A program made the position numbers and the translations under genes. The notes beneath the pieces were generated by a model that was not told the origin of the DNA, did no database searches, and was given only the letters and a program-made list of their open reading frames with translations. From Candidatus Tenderia electrophaga (GTDB lineage Bacteria; Pseudomonadota; Gammaproteobacteria; Tenderiales; Tenderiaceae), in assembly GCA_001447805.1 (NCBI GenBank), contig CP013099.1:310001-374000 (forward strand): a stretch of DNA of 64,000 nt. Reading direction: 5' to 3'. Shown here one piece after another: positions 49,552 to 64,000 of this stretch (position 1 is the first letter of the stretch; every line of letters begins with the position of its first letter).

Positions 49552-50529
49552 ATGGAACCGAAGATTCGTATCGGGGTCATTGGCGTAGGCCGCTTCGGCA
49601 TGAATCACGCCAACACCTATCGATCGATGCCCAACGTCGAACTGGTTGGCGTCGCCGACACTGATGCTCAGGCCGTCAGTCGTATCACTTCCCGGCTCGG
49701 GTGTGAGGGCTTCACCGAGCCTGAAAAACTGTTGCCACGGGTCGAGGCGGTCAGCATCGCCGTGCCGGCCATATTTCACCGCGCCATCGCCCTGCCCTTT
49801 ATTCATGCCGGTATCCACATCTTGATGGAAAAGCCGCTGGCGGTGACCTATGAGGAGTCGCTGGATCTAGTGGCGCAGGCAGAGCGGGCGGGAATCGTAT
49901 TTCAGGTAGGCCATCTCGAACGCTTCAGCGCCGGGGTCATGGCCTTGAGCCAGCGCCTACAACGACCACGCTTCTTCGAGGTCCATCGCTTGTGCAAGTT
50001 TGCCGAGCGGGCCATGGATGTGGATGTGATCCTGGATCTCATGATCCACGACATTGATATCGTACTGTCTTTGACCAAATCCCCGGTCACCAGCGTCTCT
50101 GCGTCAGGCACGCCGGTGGTGACCAATCATCTCGATATCGCCAACGCACGTCTGGAATTCGCCAACGGCTGCGTTGCCAATGTGACGGCCAGTCGCGTCT
50201 CCAACAAGAATCATCGCCGGATTCGGGCATTCGATCAGGCACACTACTATGCCCTGGACTATGGCGGCGAGGCGTTGGAAGTCGTGTCCGCCAGGCGCCA
50301 GGTGCGTGGCGGCGAGGATCTGTCATTCCAGACCGAACGCATTGCGATTCGCGCCCATCCCCCCTTGCTGGCCGAACTGCAGGCCTTCATCGATGCGGTG
50401 CGCCACGACAAAACACCCGTAGTGAGCGGGCGCGACGGCCTGGAGGCGGTGCGGGTGGCCGGCATCATCAAGCAGAAGATCGGCAATGAGCACTTCACAG
50501 CCCATTCCGTTTTTCCAGCTCACCCATGA
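49552..50529 (+). CDS. Gfo/Idh/MocA family oxidoreductase
   Basis: A 325-residue NAD(P)-dependent sugar dehydrogenase. The nucleotide-binding motif GVIGVGRFGMNHANTYRSM lies at the start, the EKP motif in HILMEKPLAVTYEES at about 92-105, and the C-terminal substrate-binding domain contains RAMDVDVILDLMIHDIDIVLSL with the family's Asp/His pair. Members of this group next to a DegT aminotransferase oxidise the 3-position of UDP-GlcNAc(A)-type sugars (WbpB/WlbA), but the exact substrate is inference. It overlaps the aminotransferase gene by 44 bases, so both are one operon. Confidence 0.92.
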   Translation: MEPKIRIGVIGVGRFGMNHANTYRSMPNVELVGVADTDAQAVSRITSRLGCEGFTEPEKLLPRVEAVSIAVPAIFHRAIALPFIHAGIHILMEKPLAVTYEESLDLVAQAERAGIVFQVGHLERFSAGVMALSQRLQRPRFFEVHRLCKFAERAMDVDVILDLMIHDIDIVLSLTKSPVTSVSASGTPVVTNHLDIANARLEFANGCVANVTASRVSNKNHRRIRAFDQAHYYALDYGGEALEVVSARRQVRGGEDLSFQTERIAIRAHPPLLAELQAFIDAVRHDKTPVVSGRDGLEAVRVAGIIKQKIGNEHFTAHSVFPAHP

Positions 50530-51595
50530 ATTCAAGGCCCTGGAGGCGGAATGGTTTGCCGCCATCCGCGCCAGTGGTGAGTGTGGCCAGTTCATCCTGG
50601 GGCCTCAGGTAGAGGCCTTCGAAAGGCGCGTCGCGACCCGGCTGGAGACGCCCTATGCCATCGGCGTGGCCAATGGCACCGATGCCCTGGTGCTGGCCCT
50701 GCGGGCATTGGCGATCGGGCCGGGTGACGAAGTCATCACCACCCCCTATACCTTTTTCGCCACGGTAGAGGCCATCCTCCAGGCGGGCGCTACCCCCGTG
50801 TTCGTGGACATCCAGGCCGATACCTTCAACCTGGACGCAAGCCAGATCCCCGCTCATATCAGCGCCAGGACCCGTGCCATCCTGCCGGTCCACCTGTTCG
50901 GCCACCCGGCCGATATGGAACACATCATGGATCTCGCCCGCGAGTATGATCTCAAGGTCATCGAGGATGCCGCCCAGGCCTTCGGCGCCACACTGGCCGA
51001 CCGGCCGGTGGGCAGCTGGGGCCATGCCGGCTGTTTCAGCTTCTACCCCACCAAGGTGTTGGGTTGTTATGGTGATGGGGGGCTGGTCACGAGCCACCAT
51101 GAGGTCCTGAACCAGGGTGTCCGACACCTGCGCACCCATGGCGCCAGCGCTCCCTTCATCCATGACGCGGTCGGTTACAACAGCCGTCTGGACGAGATCC
51201 AGGCGGCGCTGCTGAACATCAAACTGCGCCAGGTCGACCAAGCCATCGCGCAACGCCGATGGGTTGCGGAACGCTATGAGGCCTTGCTCGCCGATACGAA
51301 TGTCATCTGTCCGAGCCGCGCGCTTGCCGGCACGCACGTCTTTAATCTCTACACCATCCGCAGTTCGAACCGCGCTGCCGTGCGCAGCGCCTTGAGCGAG
51401 AACCACATCGGCTCAGCGGTCTGTTATCCCCAACCGCTCCATTTACAAGCTGTGTGCCGAGCGCTGGGTTATGCAGCCGGCGATCTGCCGGTGGCGGAAC
51501 GGGTCGCCACCGAGGCGCTCTCCCTGCCCATCTTTCCGGGCATGACAGGGGTGCAGATCGAACGGGTCTGCGAGGTGATTCGTCAGGTGGTATAG
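50486..51595 (+). CDS. DegT/DnrJ/EryC1/StrS sugar aminotransferase (WbpE-like)
   Basis: A 369-residue PLP-dependent enzyme that aminates a keto-sugar nucleotide. Lys190 in FSFYPTKVLGCYGDGG is the Schiff-base lysine, Asp161 in VIEDAAQAFGA contacts the pyridine nitrogen, and YNSRLDEIQAALLNIKL is the family's dimer segment. The N-terminus IPFFQLTHEFKALEAEWFAAI is typical of WbpE/WlbC. With the oxidoreductase upstream it would make a 3-amino sugar, perhaps for lipopolysaccharide. No acetyltransferase (WbpD) or epimerase (WbpI) gene is next to it, so the remainder of the pathway must lie elsewhere. Confidence 0.92.
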   Translation: MSTSQPIPFFQLTHEFKALEAEWFAAIRASGECGQFILGPQVEAFERRVATRLETPYAIGVANGTDALVLALRALAIGPGDEVITTPYTFFATVEAILQAGATPVFVDIQADTFNLDASQIPAHISARTRAILPVHLFGHPADMEHIMDLAREYDLKVIEDAAQAFGATLADRPVGSWGHAGCFSFYPTKVLGCYGDGGLVTSHHEVLNQGVRHLRTHGASAPFIHDAVGYNSRLDEIQAALLNIKLRQVDQAIAQRRWVAERYEALLADTNVICPSRALAGTHVFNLYTIRSSNRAAVRSALSENHIGSAVCYPQPLHLQAVCRALGYAAGDLPVAERVATEALSLPIFPGMTGVQIERVCEVIRQVV

Positions 51596-51609
51596 GCCCT
51601 AGTGGTTTT

Positions 51610-51744
51610 GTCCGCGCATGAACACCGATAAAACGCGAATAAAACATCGGCCTGCGCCGCGTCTTGATTGTGCCCGGCACAGGCACGCCGGCCTGCCTGA
51701 CTGGCGTTTACACATCATCCGCGTTTATTGGCGTTCATTTGCGG
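51610..51744. repeat. Inverted repeat between converging genes
   Basis: GTCCGCGCATGAACACCGAT...(51610-51647) is repeated with few changes in inverted orientation as ATCATCCGCGTTTATTGGCGTTCATTTGCGGAC (51714-51746, given here by its core GCGTTTATTGGCGTTCAT). Such TCCGCGTTTAT/GCGTTCAT units are familiar intergenic repeats in many proteobacteria. It may act as a bidirectional transcript end. Confidence 0.6.
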
Positions 51745-51750
51745 ACTATT

Positions 51751-55428
<3,678 letters not shown>

Positions 55429-55635
55429 TATTCCGCCATAGTTTTTTGAAACGGTGCTTAGTCTAACACGGCCGTCAAGTGCCCCTGGTGTGCATTGGTG
55501 GCGCGGGGGGTATGATAACCGTGAAATTCGCTATATCGGGTGGGGAATCAGGTGCTGTTTTTGCCTGGTTTTAGCTGAGTGGTGGGGCTGATGCGTCCGC
55601 CGCCAGGGGGAAAGGGCGTCTGCCGCTTGGGCGCA

Positions 55636-56256
55636 TCAGGACAGCAGTCCCTGCTTGATGCCGTCGAGGATGTACTGCACCGCCAAGGCCGCCAGGATCA
55701 GCCCCAGCAGACGGGTGACGACGTTGGCGCCCGTCTCGCCCAGGCGGTGGGCGATGTTGGCGGCGGCCAACAGGCAGGCCAGCATCAGCGCCATCACCAG
55801 GCAAATCACACCCGCCAGGCCGAAGCCGGCGGGGAAACCGCTGCTGTGCGAGGACATGAGCAAGACCGTGGTCATGGCCCCCGGCCCGGCGATCAGGGGG
55901 AAGGCCAACGGGAAGACGCTCAGATCCTCCTTATGTTCGGCCTCGGACTGTTCGCCGGAGGTGGTGGCGCGCAGGCCCGACTGACGCACCATGACCATGT
56001 CGATGGCGATCAGGAACAGCATCACCCCGCCGGCGATGCGAAAGGCCGGCAGGGTGATGCCCAAGACCTCGAGCAGGCGGGCGCCGACGAGGAAAAAGAC
56101 CAGCAGGATGGTGCTGGCGAGCAGGGTGGCGGCCAGGGCCATGCGCCGCCGCGCCGCGTCGGAGTGGCGACGGCTGAGGGCGGCGAAGATCACCGCCACG
56201 CCGATGGGATCGGTGACGATGAACAGCACGACAAAGGTATTGGTCAGGGTTTCCAT
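55636..56256 (-). CDS. MarC family integral membrane protein
   Basis: A 206-residue inner-membrane protein with six helices. The MarC/NAAT pattern is clear: FVVLFIVTDPIGVAVIFAALSR, FRIAGGVMLFLIAIDMV, and VFPLAFPLIAGPGAMTTVLLM (each with the family's P and G residues). Members were once linked to multiple antibiotic resistance in E. coli, but that link has been withdrawn, and amino acid transport has been proposed. The gene stands alone between metH and a TetR gene. Confidence 0.93.
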   Translation of the reverse strand: METLTNTFVVLFIVTDPIGVAVIFAALSRRHSDAARRRMALAATLLASTILLVFFLVGARLLEVLGITLPAFRIAGGVMLFLIAIDMVMVRQSGLRATTSGEQSEAEHKEDLSVFPLAFPLIAGPGAMTTVLLMSSHSSGFPAGFGLAGVICLVMALMLACLLAAANIAHRLGETGANVVTRLLGLILAALAVQYILDGIKQGLLS

Positions 56257-56423
56257 GGAGTTATTGTCGGTCTCTCTATGCCTTATCGACCTGCCCCGTT
56301 TAAAGGCTTATAGCAGAAACGGGGGGATGCTGTTTATCTATTTGAAAAATGATTGCTTTTTGTTTAAATTTAACGGTGGCTAAAAAACTATAGATGGCAT
56401 TATTTTTAAGTGGAGCTATCAGG

Positions 56424-57086
56424 ATGAGCAAAAAACCGGGCCTGAGAGAACGCAAATTCGCCAGAACCCGCTTGAAACTGGCCCGAGCCCTGGCCCGACG
56501 CCTGGAGCAGTCCAGCCTGGAGGAGGTGGCGGTACGCGACCTGTGCGAGGACGCCGAACTCTCCGAGGCCACGTTCTTCAACTACTTCCCGCGCAAGACC
56601 GACCTGCTCGACTACTACACCCGCTTGTGGATGCTGGAGCTCAACTGGCGCTGCCGTCACATCCAGGCGCAAGGCGTGGCGGCAGTGGCCGCCTGCTTCG
56701 ACTTCATGGCCGCGGCGTTGCAGCAACAGCCCGGCGTGATGGGTGAGATCATCGCCCGTCAGGCGCTGCTGCGCGGCAAGCCCGAACCCGTCGAGATCGG
56801 CCTGGCCGAGCGCCAGATCGCCTATCCCGACTATGAAGGCATCGAAGAGCTGCCGGCGGGCGGTGTCGACAAGGCCTGGCTGCCGGCCCTGGAGCAGGCC
56901 GTGCGCAGCGGCGAGCTGCCGCCCAACGTGCACCTGCCCACCGTCATGGCGGGATTGGCCTCATTGTTTTACGGCGTGCCCCTGGTATTGCGTCAGAACA
57001 ACTTTGCCGCCGTCTCCAGCATGTATCACCAGCAGCTCGCCGTGTTCTGGGCCGGCATCAAAACCACGGCCAGGGGCGCCGCTTAG
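56424..57086 (+). CDS. TetR/AcrR family transcriptional regulator
   Basis: A 220-residue regulator. The helix-turn-helix is LARALARRLEQSSLEEVAVRDLCEDAELSEATFFNYFPRKTDLLDYY (key parts V-DLCEDAELSEATFFNYF), and the C-terminal ligand domain is less conserved. The ATG at 56424 has GGAG eight bases upstream. It is transcribed towards arsJ, with convergent 3' ends 19 bases apart, and is divergent from marC by about 170 bases; an AT-rich stretch between (56330-56400) is a likely site of control. What it regulates is unknown. Confidence 0.9.
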   Translation: MSKKPGLRERKFARTRLKLARALARRLEQSSLEEVAVRDLCEDAELSEATFFNYFPRKTDLLDYYTRLWMLELNWRCRHIQAQGVAAVAACFDFMAAALQQQPGVMGEIIARQALLRGKPEPVEIGLAERQIAYPDYEGIEELPAGGVDKAWLPALEQAVRSGELPPNVHLPTVMAGLASLFYGVPLVLRQNNFAAVSSMYHQQLAVFWAGIKTTARGAA

Positions 57087-57105
57087 CGCGCCTGTCTCAC
57101 CGGCA

Positions 57106-58302
57106 TCACGGCAGCAGACGCGGGCTCCGCGGCAGCCCGATGGAGAGCAGCGCCGCCGCCGCCACAAACAGGCTCGACGTCCACAGGCAGCCCTCCAGGC
57201 CGTACAGTTGATAGACGCCGCCCGAGAGCAGGGTGCCGATCAGCCGCCCGCCGGCGTTGGCCATGTAATAAAAGCCCACGTTCATGGCCACCTTGTCGCG
57301 ATCCGAATAGGCCAGGATCAGGTAGCTGTGCACCGCCGAGTTCAGGGCGAAGACGATGCCGAACAGGATCAGACCCATCACGATCACATCGCCTGCCGGC
57401 AGTCCCGCCTGCAGGGCCAGCGCGATCCCGGCCGGAAACAGCGCCAGCACCACGGCCCACAGCAGGGCGGTGCCGCCGCCGGGGGCGCCGCCGTGGATCA
57501 GTCTGGGGGCGGCCGCCTGCACCATACCGTAGCCGATCACCCACAGCGCCATGAAGGCGCCGACCTCGGCAAAGCCCCAGCCCAGGACATCGTATAAGAA
57601 CACCGGCAGCGCCACCACAAACCAGACATCGCGCGAGCCGAACAGAAAAAAGCGCGCCGCCGCGAGCCGGTTGATGGCGGCGATGTTGGAGAAGATCTGG
57701 GTGAATTTGGCCTTGGTCTTCATCTTGCCGACGGCGCTGGGCAGCAGCGCCATGGTGATGAGCAATACCAGCAGCAGCGCGCCGGCCAGGGTCGCCAGGG
57801 CGCCGCGAAAACCGGCCAGCTCCAACAGCAGTGCACCGACGAAAAAGCCCGCCCCCTTGAGCGCGTTCTTCGAGCCGGTGAGCACGGCCACCCATTTGAA
57901 CAGTTGCGAATCGTTGTCGTCGCTGGCAAAGGTTTTTACCGAGGCCTTGGCCGACATCTTGTTGAGATCCTTGGCCACGCCGGAGACCGCCTGGGCGATC
58001 ATGACGTAGACGACCGACAGCCAGGCGTCCGGCACGGTCAACATGGCCAGGGCGCAAATCTGCAGCGCCATGCCGATGTGCATAGTCTTATTGAGGCCGA
58101 TGCGTCCGCCGAGCCAGCCGCCCACCGCATTGGTGACCACCCCTGCCAGCTCGTAGAGCAGAAACAGGGAGGCGACCTCGAACGGTGTGTAGCCCAGCGT
58201 GCTGAAATAGAGCACCACCAACATGCGGATGGCGCCGTCGGTGATGGTGAAGGCCCAATAGCCGCCGGTGACGACCAGGTAGTTGCGCAGTGCTGCTTGC
58301 AT
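57106..58302 (-). CDS. arsJ: ArsJ, organoarsenical (1-arseno-3-phosphoglycerate) efflux permease
   Basis: A 398-residue MFS-type transporter with about eleven to twelve membrane helices (NYLVVTGGYWAFTITDGAIRM at the start; LFLLYELAGVVTNAVGGWLGG; GFYYMANAGGRLIGTLL). ArsJ exports the unstable ester 1-arseno-3-phosphoglycerate made by a partner GAPDH, which then breaks down outside, giving arsenate resistance. The GAPDH gene lies 51 bases upstream on the same strand, and ArsR precedes it, the arrangement described for this system in bacteria. Family and context agree. Confidence 0.94.
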   Translation of the reverse strand: MQAALRNYLVVTGGYWAFTITDGAIRMLVVLYFSTLGYTPFEVASLFLLYELAGVVTNAVGGWLGGRIGLNKTMHIGMALQICALAMLTVPDAWLSVVYVMIAQAVSGVAKDLNKMSAKASVKTFASDDNDSQLFKWVAVLTGSKNALKGAGFFVGALLLELAGFRGALATLAGALLLVLLITMALLPSAVGKMKTKAKFTQIFSNIAAINRLAAARFFLFGSRDVWFVVALPVFLYDVLGWGFAEVGAFMALWVIGYGMVQAAAPRLIHGGAPGGGTALLWAVVLALFPAGIALALQAGLPAGDVIVMGLILFGIVFALNSAVHSYLILAYSDRDKVAMNVGFYYMANAGGRLIGTLLSGGVYQLYGLEGCLWTSSLFVAAAALLSIGLPRSPRLLP

Positions 58303-58353
58303 CTCGAACTTTTCGCTAGATACCCCCTGCCCGAGGGAGGGGGAACTCAGGTG

Positions 58354-59358
58354 TTATTTGAGGGACGCGGCCACCTTCTGCGCCAGCTCCATCATGCGGT
58401 TTACATAGCCCCACTCGTTGTCATACCAGGCCAGTACCTTCACTTGGGTGTTGTCGATGACCATGGTGGAGAGCGCATCCACAATGGAGGAACGCGGGTC
58501 GTCCTTGTAGTCGATAGAGACCAGCGGCCGTTCCTCGTAACCGAGGATGCCTTTCAGCTCACCCTCGGCCGCGGCCTTGAAATAGCCATTGATCTCTTCG
58601 ACGGTGACCGGCCGCTCAGCCTCGAACACCAGGTCGGTGAGCGAACCGTTGAGCAGCGGCACGCGCACCGCCAGGCCGTTCAGTTTGCCCTGAAGCTCCG
58701 GGAAGATCTTGGTGATCGCCTTGGCCGAGCCGGTGCTGGTGGGGATCAGCGACTCGCCGCAGGCGCGGGCGCGGCGCAGGTCCTTGTGGCCCTTGTCGAC
58801 GATGGTCTGGGTGTTGGTGATGTCGTGAATGGTGGTCATGCAGCCGTGCTTAATGCCCACATGTTCGTGCATCACCTTGATTAGCGGCGCCAGACAGTGG
58901 GTGGTGCAGGAGGCGGCGCTCAGCAGGTGGTGTTCGGCGACATCATAGAGATGGTCGTTGATGCCGTAGACCACATTGAGCGCGCCTTCGGTGGGGGCGG
59001 CGACGATCACTTTCTTCACCCCTTGATCGAAATAGGTCTGCAGCGTCTCCGGCTGCTTGTGGTGTTTGCCGGTGGCCTCGATGACCATATCGCAGCCGGA
59101 CCAGTCGCTCGCGCTGATCGCCTTGTTGCTGCTGTGGCGAATCGTCTGGCCGTCGATCAGCATCATGTCGCCCTCGGCGGCGCACTCCGGCCCCCAGATG
59201 CCGTGCACCGAATCGAACTTGAGCAGGTGGGCCGAACCGGCGGTATCGGTGGCGATCTCGTTGACCTGTACCACCTGGTAGTCGGGCTTGTCCCAGCCGG
59301 CGCGCAGCCCCAGGCGGCCCATGCGGCCGAAGCCGTTGATGCCTATGCGAATGGTCAT
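58354..59358 (-). CDS. Glyceraldehyde-3-phosphate dehydrogenase of the ArsJ pathway
   Basis: Uses arsenate in place of phosphate to form 1-arseno-3-phosphoglycerate for export by ArsJ. The 334 residues start [20 protein letters not shown] with the NAD motif, the catalytic Cys is in [15 protein letters not shown], and the general-base His and C-terminal [16 protein letters not shown] are intact. The ATG at 59358 has GAGGAGCAAACC upstream. The gene follows arsR by 24 bases, so this is a resistance copy rather than the glycolytic enzyme, though the sequence alone does not exclude the latter. Confidence 0.93.
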   Translation of the reverse strand: MTIRIGINGFGRMGRLGLRAGWDKPDYQVVQVNEIATDTAGSAHLLKFDSVHGIWGPECAAEGDMMLIDGQTIRHSSNKAISASDWSGCDMVIEATGKHHKQPETLQTYFDQGVKKVIVAAPTEGALNVVYGINDHLYDVAEHHLLSAASCTTHCLAPLIKVMHEHVGIKHGCMTTIHDITNTQTIVDKGHKDLRRARACGESLIPTSTGSAKAITKIFPELQGKLNGLAVRVPLLNGSLTDLVFEAERPVTVEEINGYFKAAAEGELKGILGYEERPLVSIDYKDDPRSSIVDALSTMVIDNTQVKVLAWYDNEWGYVNRMMELAQKVAASLK

Positions 59359-59381
59359 GGTTTGCTCCTCGTCATTGAATG

Positions 59382-59725
59382 TCAGTTGCAGCAGATGTCT
59401 GCCGCGCGCCGCGAGAGCTCGGCCAGCGCCCGGCGGTCGTCGCAGAAGGGGTGGGTAGCGGCAATGCCCGTCGCGGTGGTGCGCAGCAGCTCTATGACCC
59501 AGGCCGGCAGCTCGGCGTGGAGGCGGTAATGGTCCACAGTCCCTCCTTGCGGTCGCTGACCAGCCCGCTCTTGCGCAGGGCGCCCAGGTGGTGGGAGATC
59601 TTGGGTTGCGGCAACGCCAGGGCGTGGCCCAGTTCGCAGACGCACAGTTCGCCCACATCCAGCAGCATCAGGCTGCGCAGCCGGGTGGTGTCTGAAAGCG
59701 CCCTGAAGAGTTGATCGGTATCCAT
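59382..59725 (-). pseudogene. arsR: ArsR-type repressor gene with a frameshift
   Basis: The N-terminal part from the ATG at 59725 is a normal ArsR/SmtB winged helix: [20 protein letters not shown], the arsenite site [11 protein letters not shown] and recognition helix [18 protein letters not shown]. After RKEGLWT the frame ends early, while the expected [16 protein letters not shown] continuation lies in another frame (to a stop at 59382). One base appears lost near 59531-59537. The truncated product keeps the DNA-binding and metal-site residues but lacks the last strand and dimer helix. It could also be a sequencing error. Confidence 0.82.
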
Positions 59726-59736
59726 GGTAAAGTCAC

Positions 59737-59758
59737 TATATCTACGAAGGTCGATATA
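59737..59758. promoter_or_regulatory. ArsR-type operator in the arsR promoter
   Basis: TATATC (59737-59742) and GATATA (59753-59758) are inverted arms ten bases apart, directly upstream of arsR, like operators of ArsR/SmtB repressors. The promoter of the arsR-gapdh-arsJ operon must overlap it. The uup promoter on the other strand lies within the same 120 bases. Confidence 0.6.
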
Positions 59759-59844
59759 TTAGATTTGCTTTGTTACCGCTTAATGACAGTTCAGTTGCAC
59801 CCCGATTCCCAGTACCATAGGCCGCCTCAATTTCAGGAGTTTCC

Positions 59845-61740
<1,896 letters not shown>

Positions 61741-61745
61741 TCGTC

Positions 61746-62522
61746 ATGAATCGCCTGCAACGCTGGTGGCAACAGCGTTTCCTGCGCCGGCATCGTATCC
61801 CACTACACCTTTGGGAGCATTGCCTGGCGCAGTCGGAGTTATTGCAGCGTCTCGATCATAAGCAACGCCATCGGCTGCGTGAACTCGCCAGCCATTTTCT
61901 GCATGAGAAAGCGATTGTCGGCGCAGGCGAAATTGAGCTGACGGATGAGATGCGCGTGTGGATCGCCGCCCAGGCCTGTCTGTTGATTTTGAATCTCGAC
62001 CTGGATTACTTCAGCGGCTGGCACGAGGTGATTGTCTATCCAGATGCCTTCGTCGCGCGTCACGAGCATCATGACGAGGCCGGTGTGGTACATGAGCTGG
62101 AACGTGAGTTGGAAGGCGAATCCTGGCAGCAGGGGCCGGTGATCCTGGCCTGGGCGGATGCCCGCCCCGGCGTCCGGCCATACGGTCACGGTTCCAACGT
62201 CATCCTGCATGAATTCGCCCATAAACTGGACATGCTCAACGGCGCGGCCAACGGCATGCCGCCCTTGCATGCACAGATGTCGCGCAGTGACTGGACCGAT
62301 GCTTTGTCACAGGCATATGCGCATCTCTGTGCGCAATTGAATGCGGGCGGGCAGGTGGCCATCGACCCCTATGCCGGCGAAGATCCGGCCGAGTTTTTTG
62401 CCGTCATGAGCGAGACCTTTTTTGAACTGCCCCAGGTCTTGTTTGAGAGCTATCCCGAGGTGTACCGACAATTCGGGCTGTTTTATCGACAGGATCCGCT
62501 GCGGCGGCTATTGAACCTATAA
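61746..62522 (+). CDS. mtfA: Zinc peptidase MtfA (Mlc titration factor A)
   Basis: A 258-residue cytoplasmic protein of the M90 peptidase family. The zinc site HEFAHKLDMLNG is near residue 155 and the third ligand is in EDPAEFFAVMSETFFE. MtfA binds the glucose regulator Mlc in E. coli and cleaves small peptides. It starts six bases after uup, so the two are one transcript. Its stop overlaps the zapE stop by six bases (convergent). Confidence 0.93.
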   Translation: MNRLQRWWQQRFLRRHRIPLHLWEHCLAQSELLQRLDHKQRHRLRELASHFLHEKAIVGAGEIELTDEMRVWIAAQACLLILNLDLDYFSGWHEVIVYPDAFVARHEHHDEAGVVHELERELEGESWQQGPVILAWADARPGVRPYGHGSNVILHEFAHKLDMLNGAANGMPPLHAQMSRSDWTDALSQAYAHLCAQLNAGGQVAIDPYAGEDPAEFFAVMSETFFELPQVLFESYPEVYRQFGLFYRQDPLRRLLNL

Positions 62523-63605
62523 ACGATGCGCCTTGTTGAGATATTGCTCGCTGGCCATTTCCTGCAGGCGGCTGGCGGTGCGTTGAAAGGCGAAGCCGTG
62601 GCGTCGGCCGCTGTAGATGTCTGCGGGCTTGACTGCGGCGCTGATGATGGTCTTGACGCTGTGGTCGTAAAGGGCGTCAATGAGATGAATAAAACGTTGC
62701 GCGGCGTCGTCCTTGGCCTCGCTCAGTTGCGGCACGTCGCTGATGATGACGGCGTGATACGCGCGCGCGATCTCCAAATAATCGACCGATGAACGCGGTG
62801 TTTCGCACAGGGCGGCGAACTCGAACCAGGCCACGTCGTCGCTGACGGCAACGGTGTTGATTTCGCGTTGATTGATATTCAGTTTGGCCGCCATGGTGAT
62901 GGTGTGGGGGGCGAGGGATTGGAATTGCTGTTGCAGCAGTTGGGTCACATCTTTGCCCGTGTTGATATGAAAGGTGCCGGTGCGTTCCAGTAATTCGCTG
63001 CGGTAATCCAAGTCGCCGTCCAGATGCAGCTCATCCGTGTAGTGTTTGATCAGTTCGATGGCGGGCAGGAAGCGTTCGCGTTGCAGGCCGTTTTTGTAGA
63101 GTTGGTCGGCCGGGACGTTGGACGTGGTGACCAGGGTGACATTGTTTTGGAACAGCGCCTTTAAGAATCCAGCCAGCAGCATGGCGTCGCCGATATCGTT
63201 GACGTGAAACTCATCCAGGCACAGCAAGCGGATGTTGGCGGCCAGCCGTTCGGCGATGACCTGCAACGGGTCGGGCGTCCTGGGCAGAGTCTTGAGTTCG
63301 GCGTGAATGCCCTGCATAAAGCGATGAAAATGGACGCGCTGTTTTTCGGTGAAGGGCACGGCCTCGTAGAAATGATCCATGAGATGCGTCTTGCCACGTC
63401 CCACGCCGCCCCAGATGTAGAGGCCGTGTACAGGTGCCGGGCTGCGCTTTAAGAGCCGGTCGATCAGGCCGGCCCGGGGCGGTTCCGTCACCAGGGCCTG
63501 ATACAATTGTTGCAGCCGTGCGATAACCTTGCGCTGGGCCGGGTCAGCCCTAAAGCCGGGTTTTTCGAATTCAACTGGATTGTCAATTGCGGTCGCAGGC
63601 ATCAA
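62517..63605 (-). CDS. zapE: Cell division AFG1-type ATPase ZapE
   Basis: A 362-residue AAA-type protein that acts on FtsZ rings during late division, especially under low oxygen or heat. Walker A is in YIWGGVGRGKTHLMDHFY (about 85), Walker B in LLCLDEFHVNDIGDAM, and the tail FIHLIDALYDHSVKTIISAAV is conserved. The ATG at 63605 and a nearby second ATG (63602) both allow starts. It lies alone on the minus strand. Confidence 0.95.
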   Translation of the reverse strand: MMPATAIDNPVEFEKPGFRADPAQRKVIARLQQLYQALVTEPPRAGLIDRLLKRSPAPVHGLYIWGGVGRGKTHLMDHFYEAVPFTEKQRVHFHRFMQGIHAELKTLPRTPDPLQVIAERLAANIRLLCLDEFHVNDIGDAMLLAGFLKALFQNNVTLVTTSNVPADQLYKNGLQRERFLPAIELIKHYTDELHLDGDLDYRSELLERTGTFHINTGKDVTQLLQQQFQSLAPHTITMAAKLNINQREINTVAVSDDVAWFEFAALCETPRSSVDYLEIARAYHAVIISDVPQLSEAKDDAAQRFIHLIDALYDHSVKTIISAAVKPADIYSGRRHGFAFQRTASRLQEMASEQYLNKAHRL

Positions 63606-63745
63606 TGCGGCGTGACGAGTTTATTTTTATAGTTATCGGCGCGGTCCATCAAAATATAATGCCTGATCCGGGCGGCGGACGGCTACGGCGCCACGGAAAA
63701 GACGGCACCCCGATGTGTCGGGGAGCCGCGCGTGGATGTCGCCAA

Positions 63746-64000
<255 letters not shown>

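Noticed and set aside
55429-55635. Cobalamin riboswitch upstream of metH
   Set aside because: No B12-box-like sequence (GCCACTG-type) and no stem arrangement was found in the 200 bases before the gene.

Overview
The window reads as chromosome of a GC-rich gammaproteobacterium, most likely a sulfur-oxidising Chromatiales-type organism. The signs are an Acidithiobacillus-type glutamate-cysteine ligase at the left edge, the C-terminus of a sulfide:quinone-oxidoreductase-like flavoprotein at the right edge, a cyanide-insensitive bd oxidase, an ArsJ-type arsenate pathway, and gammaproteobacterial housekeeping genes (rsmE, bioA, sbcB, metH, uup, mtfA, zapE). The taxonomic placement is inference.

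Layout. 1-12.1 kb: glutathione synthesis, rsmE, bioA, a DUF6436 thioredoxin-like protein, a chemoreceptor, archease plus RtcB RNA ligase followed by a DUF1853 gene, an HD-GYP response regulator, sbcB, and a DUF2892 membrane protein behind an FNR-type promoter with a structured leader. 12.3-21.3 kb: an exbB-exbD pair whose exbB is cut by an IS3-family element, then an AT-richer block that I read as integron gene cassettes without a visible integrase (a CALIN). Five minus-strand cassette genes and a broken brnT are separated by attC-like sites; one attC holds a second IS3-family element with a 3-bp duplication, and an IS1182-family element closes the block by cutting a host membrane-protein gene. 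21.4-24.0 kb: cioA-cioB plus a small DUF2474 gene. 24.1-33.3 kb: a nested palindromic element, a SnoaL-like protein, a beta-propeller, a TonB-dependent receptor, an RND adaptor and pump, and a DUF2007 protein.

33.4-40.5 kb: a four-gene minus-strand operon (GT2 synthase, TPR/beta-barrel export protein, AlgI-type MBOAT, SGNH-like protein) that looks like a synthase-dependent system making an O-acylated exopolysaccharide. It has a readable promoter with repeats in its -35 region. A short relic of a related export protein lies just beyond the operon. 40.6-49.5 kb: a beta-hydroxyacid dehydrogenase, a CHASE2 class III cyclase, SH3-domain, M48 lipoprotein and outer-membrane protein cluster, and several envelope or secreted proteins of unknown role. 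49.5-51.6 kb: a Gfo/Idh/MocA oxidoreductase and a DegT/WbpE-type aminotransferase overlapping as a sugar-modification pair. 51.7-64 kb: metH, marC, a TetR regulator, an arsR-gapdh-arsJ operon whose arsR carries a frameshift, uup, mtfA, zapE and the flavoprotein end.

The parts most worth attention are the cassette array with its broken edges, the exopolysaccharide operon, the FNR-type promoter and folded leader before the DUF2892 gene, and the arsJ operon with its frameshifted regulator. No rRNA, tRNA or CRISPR array was recognised.
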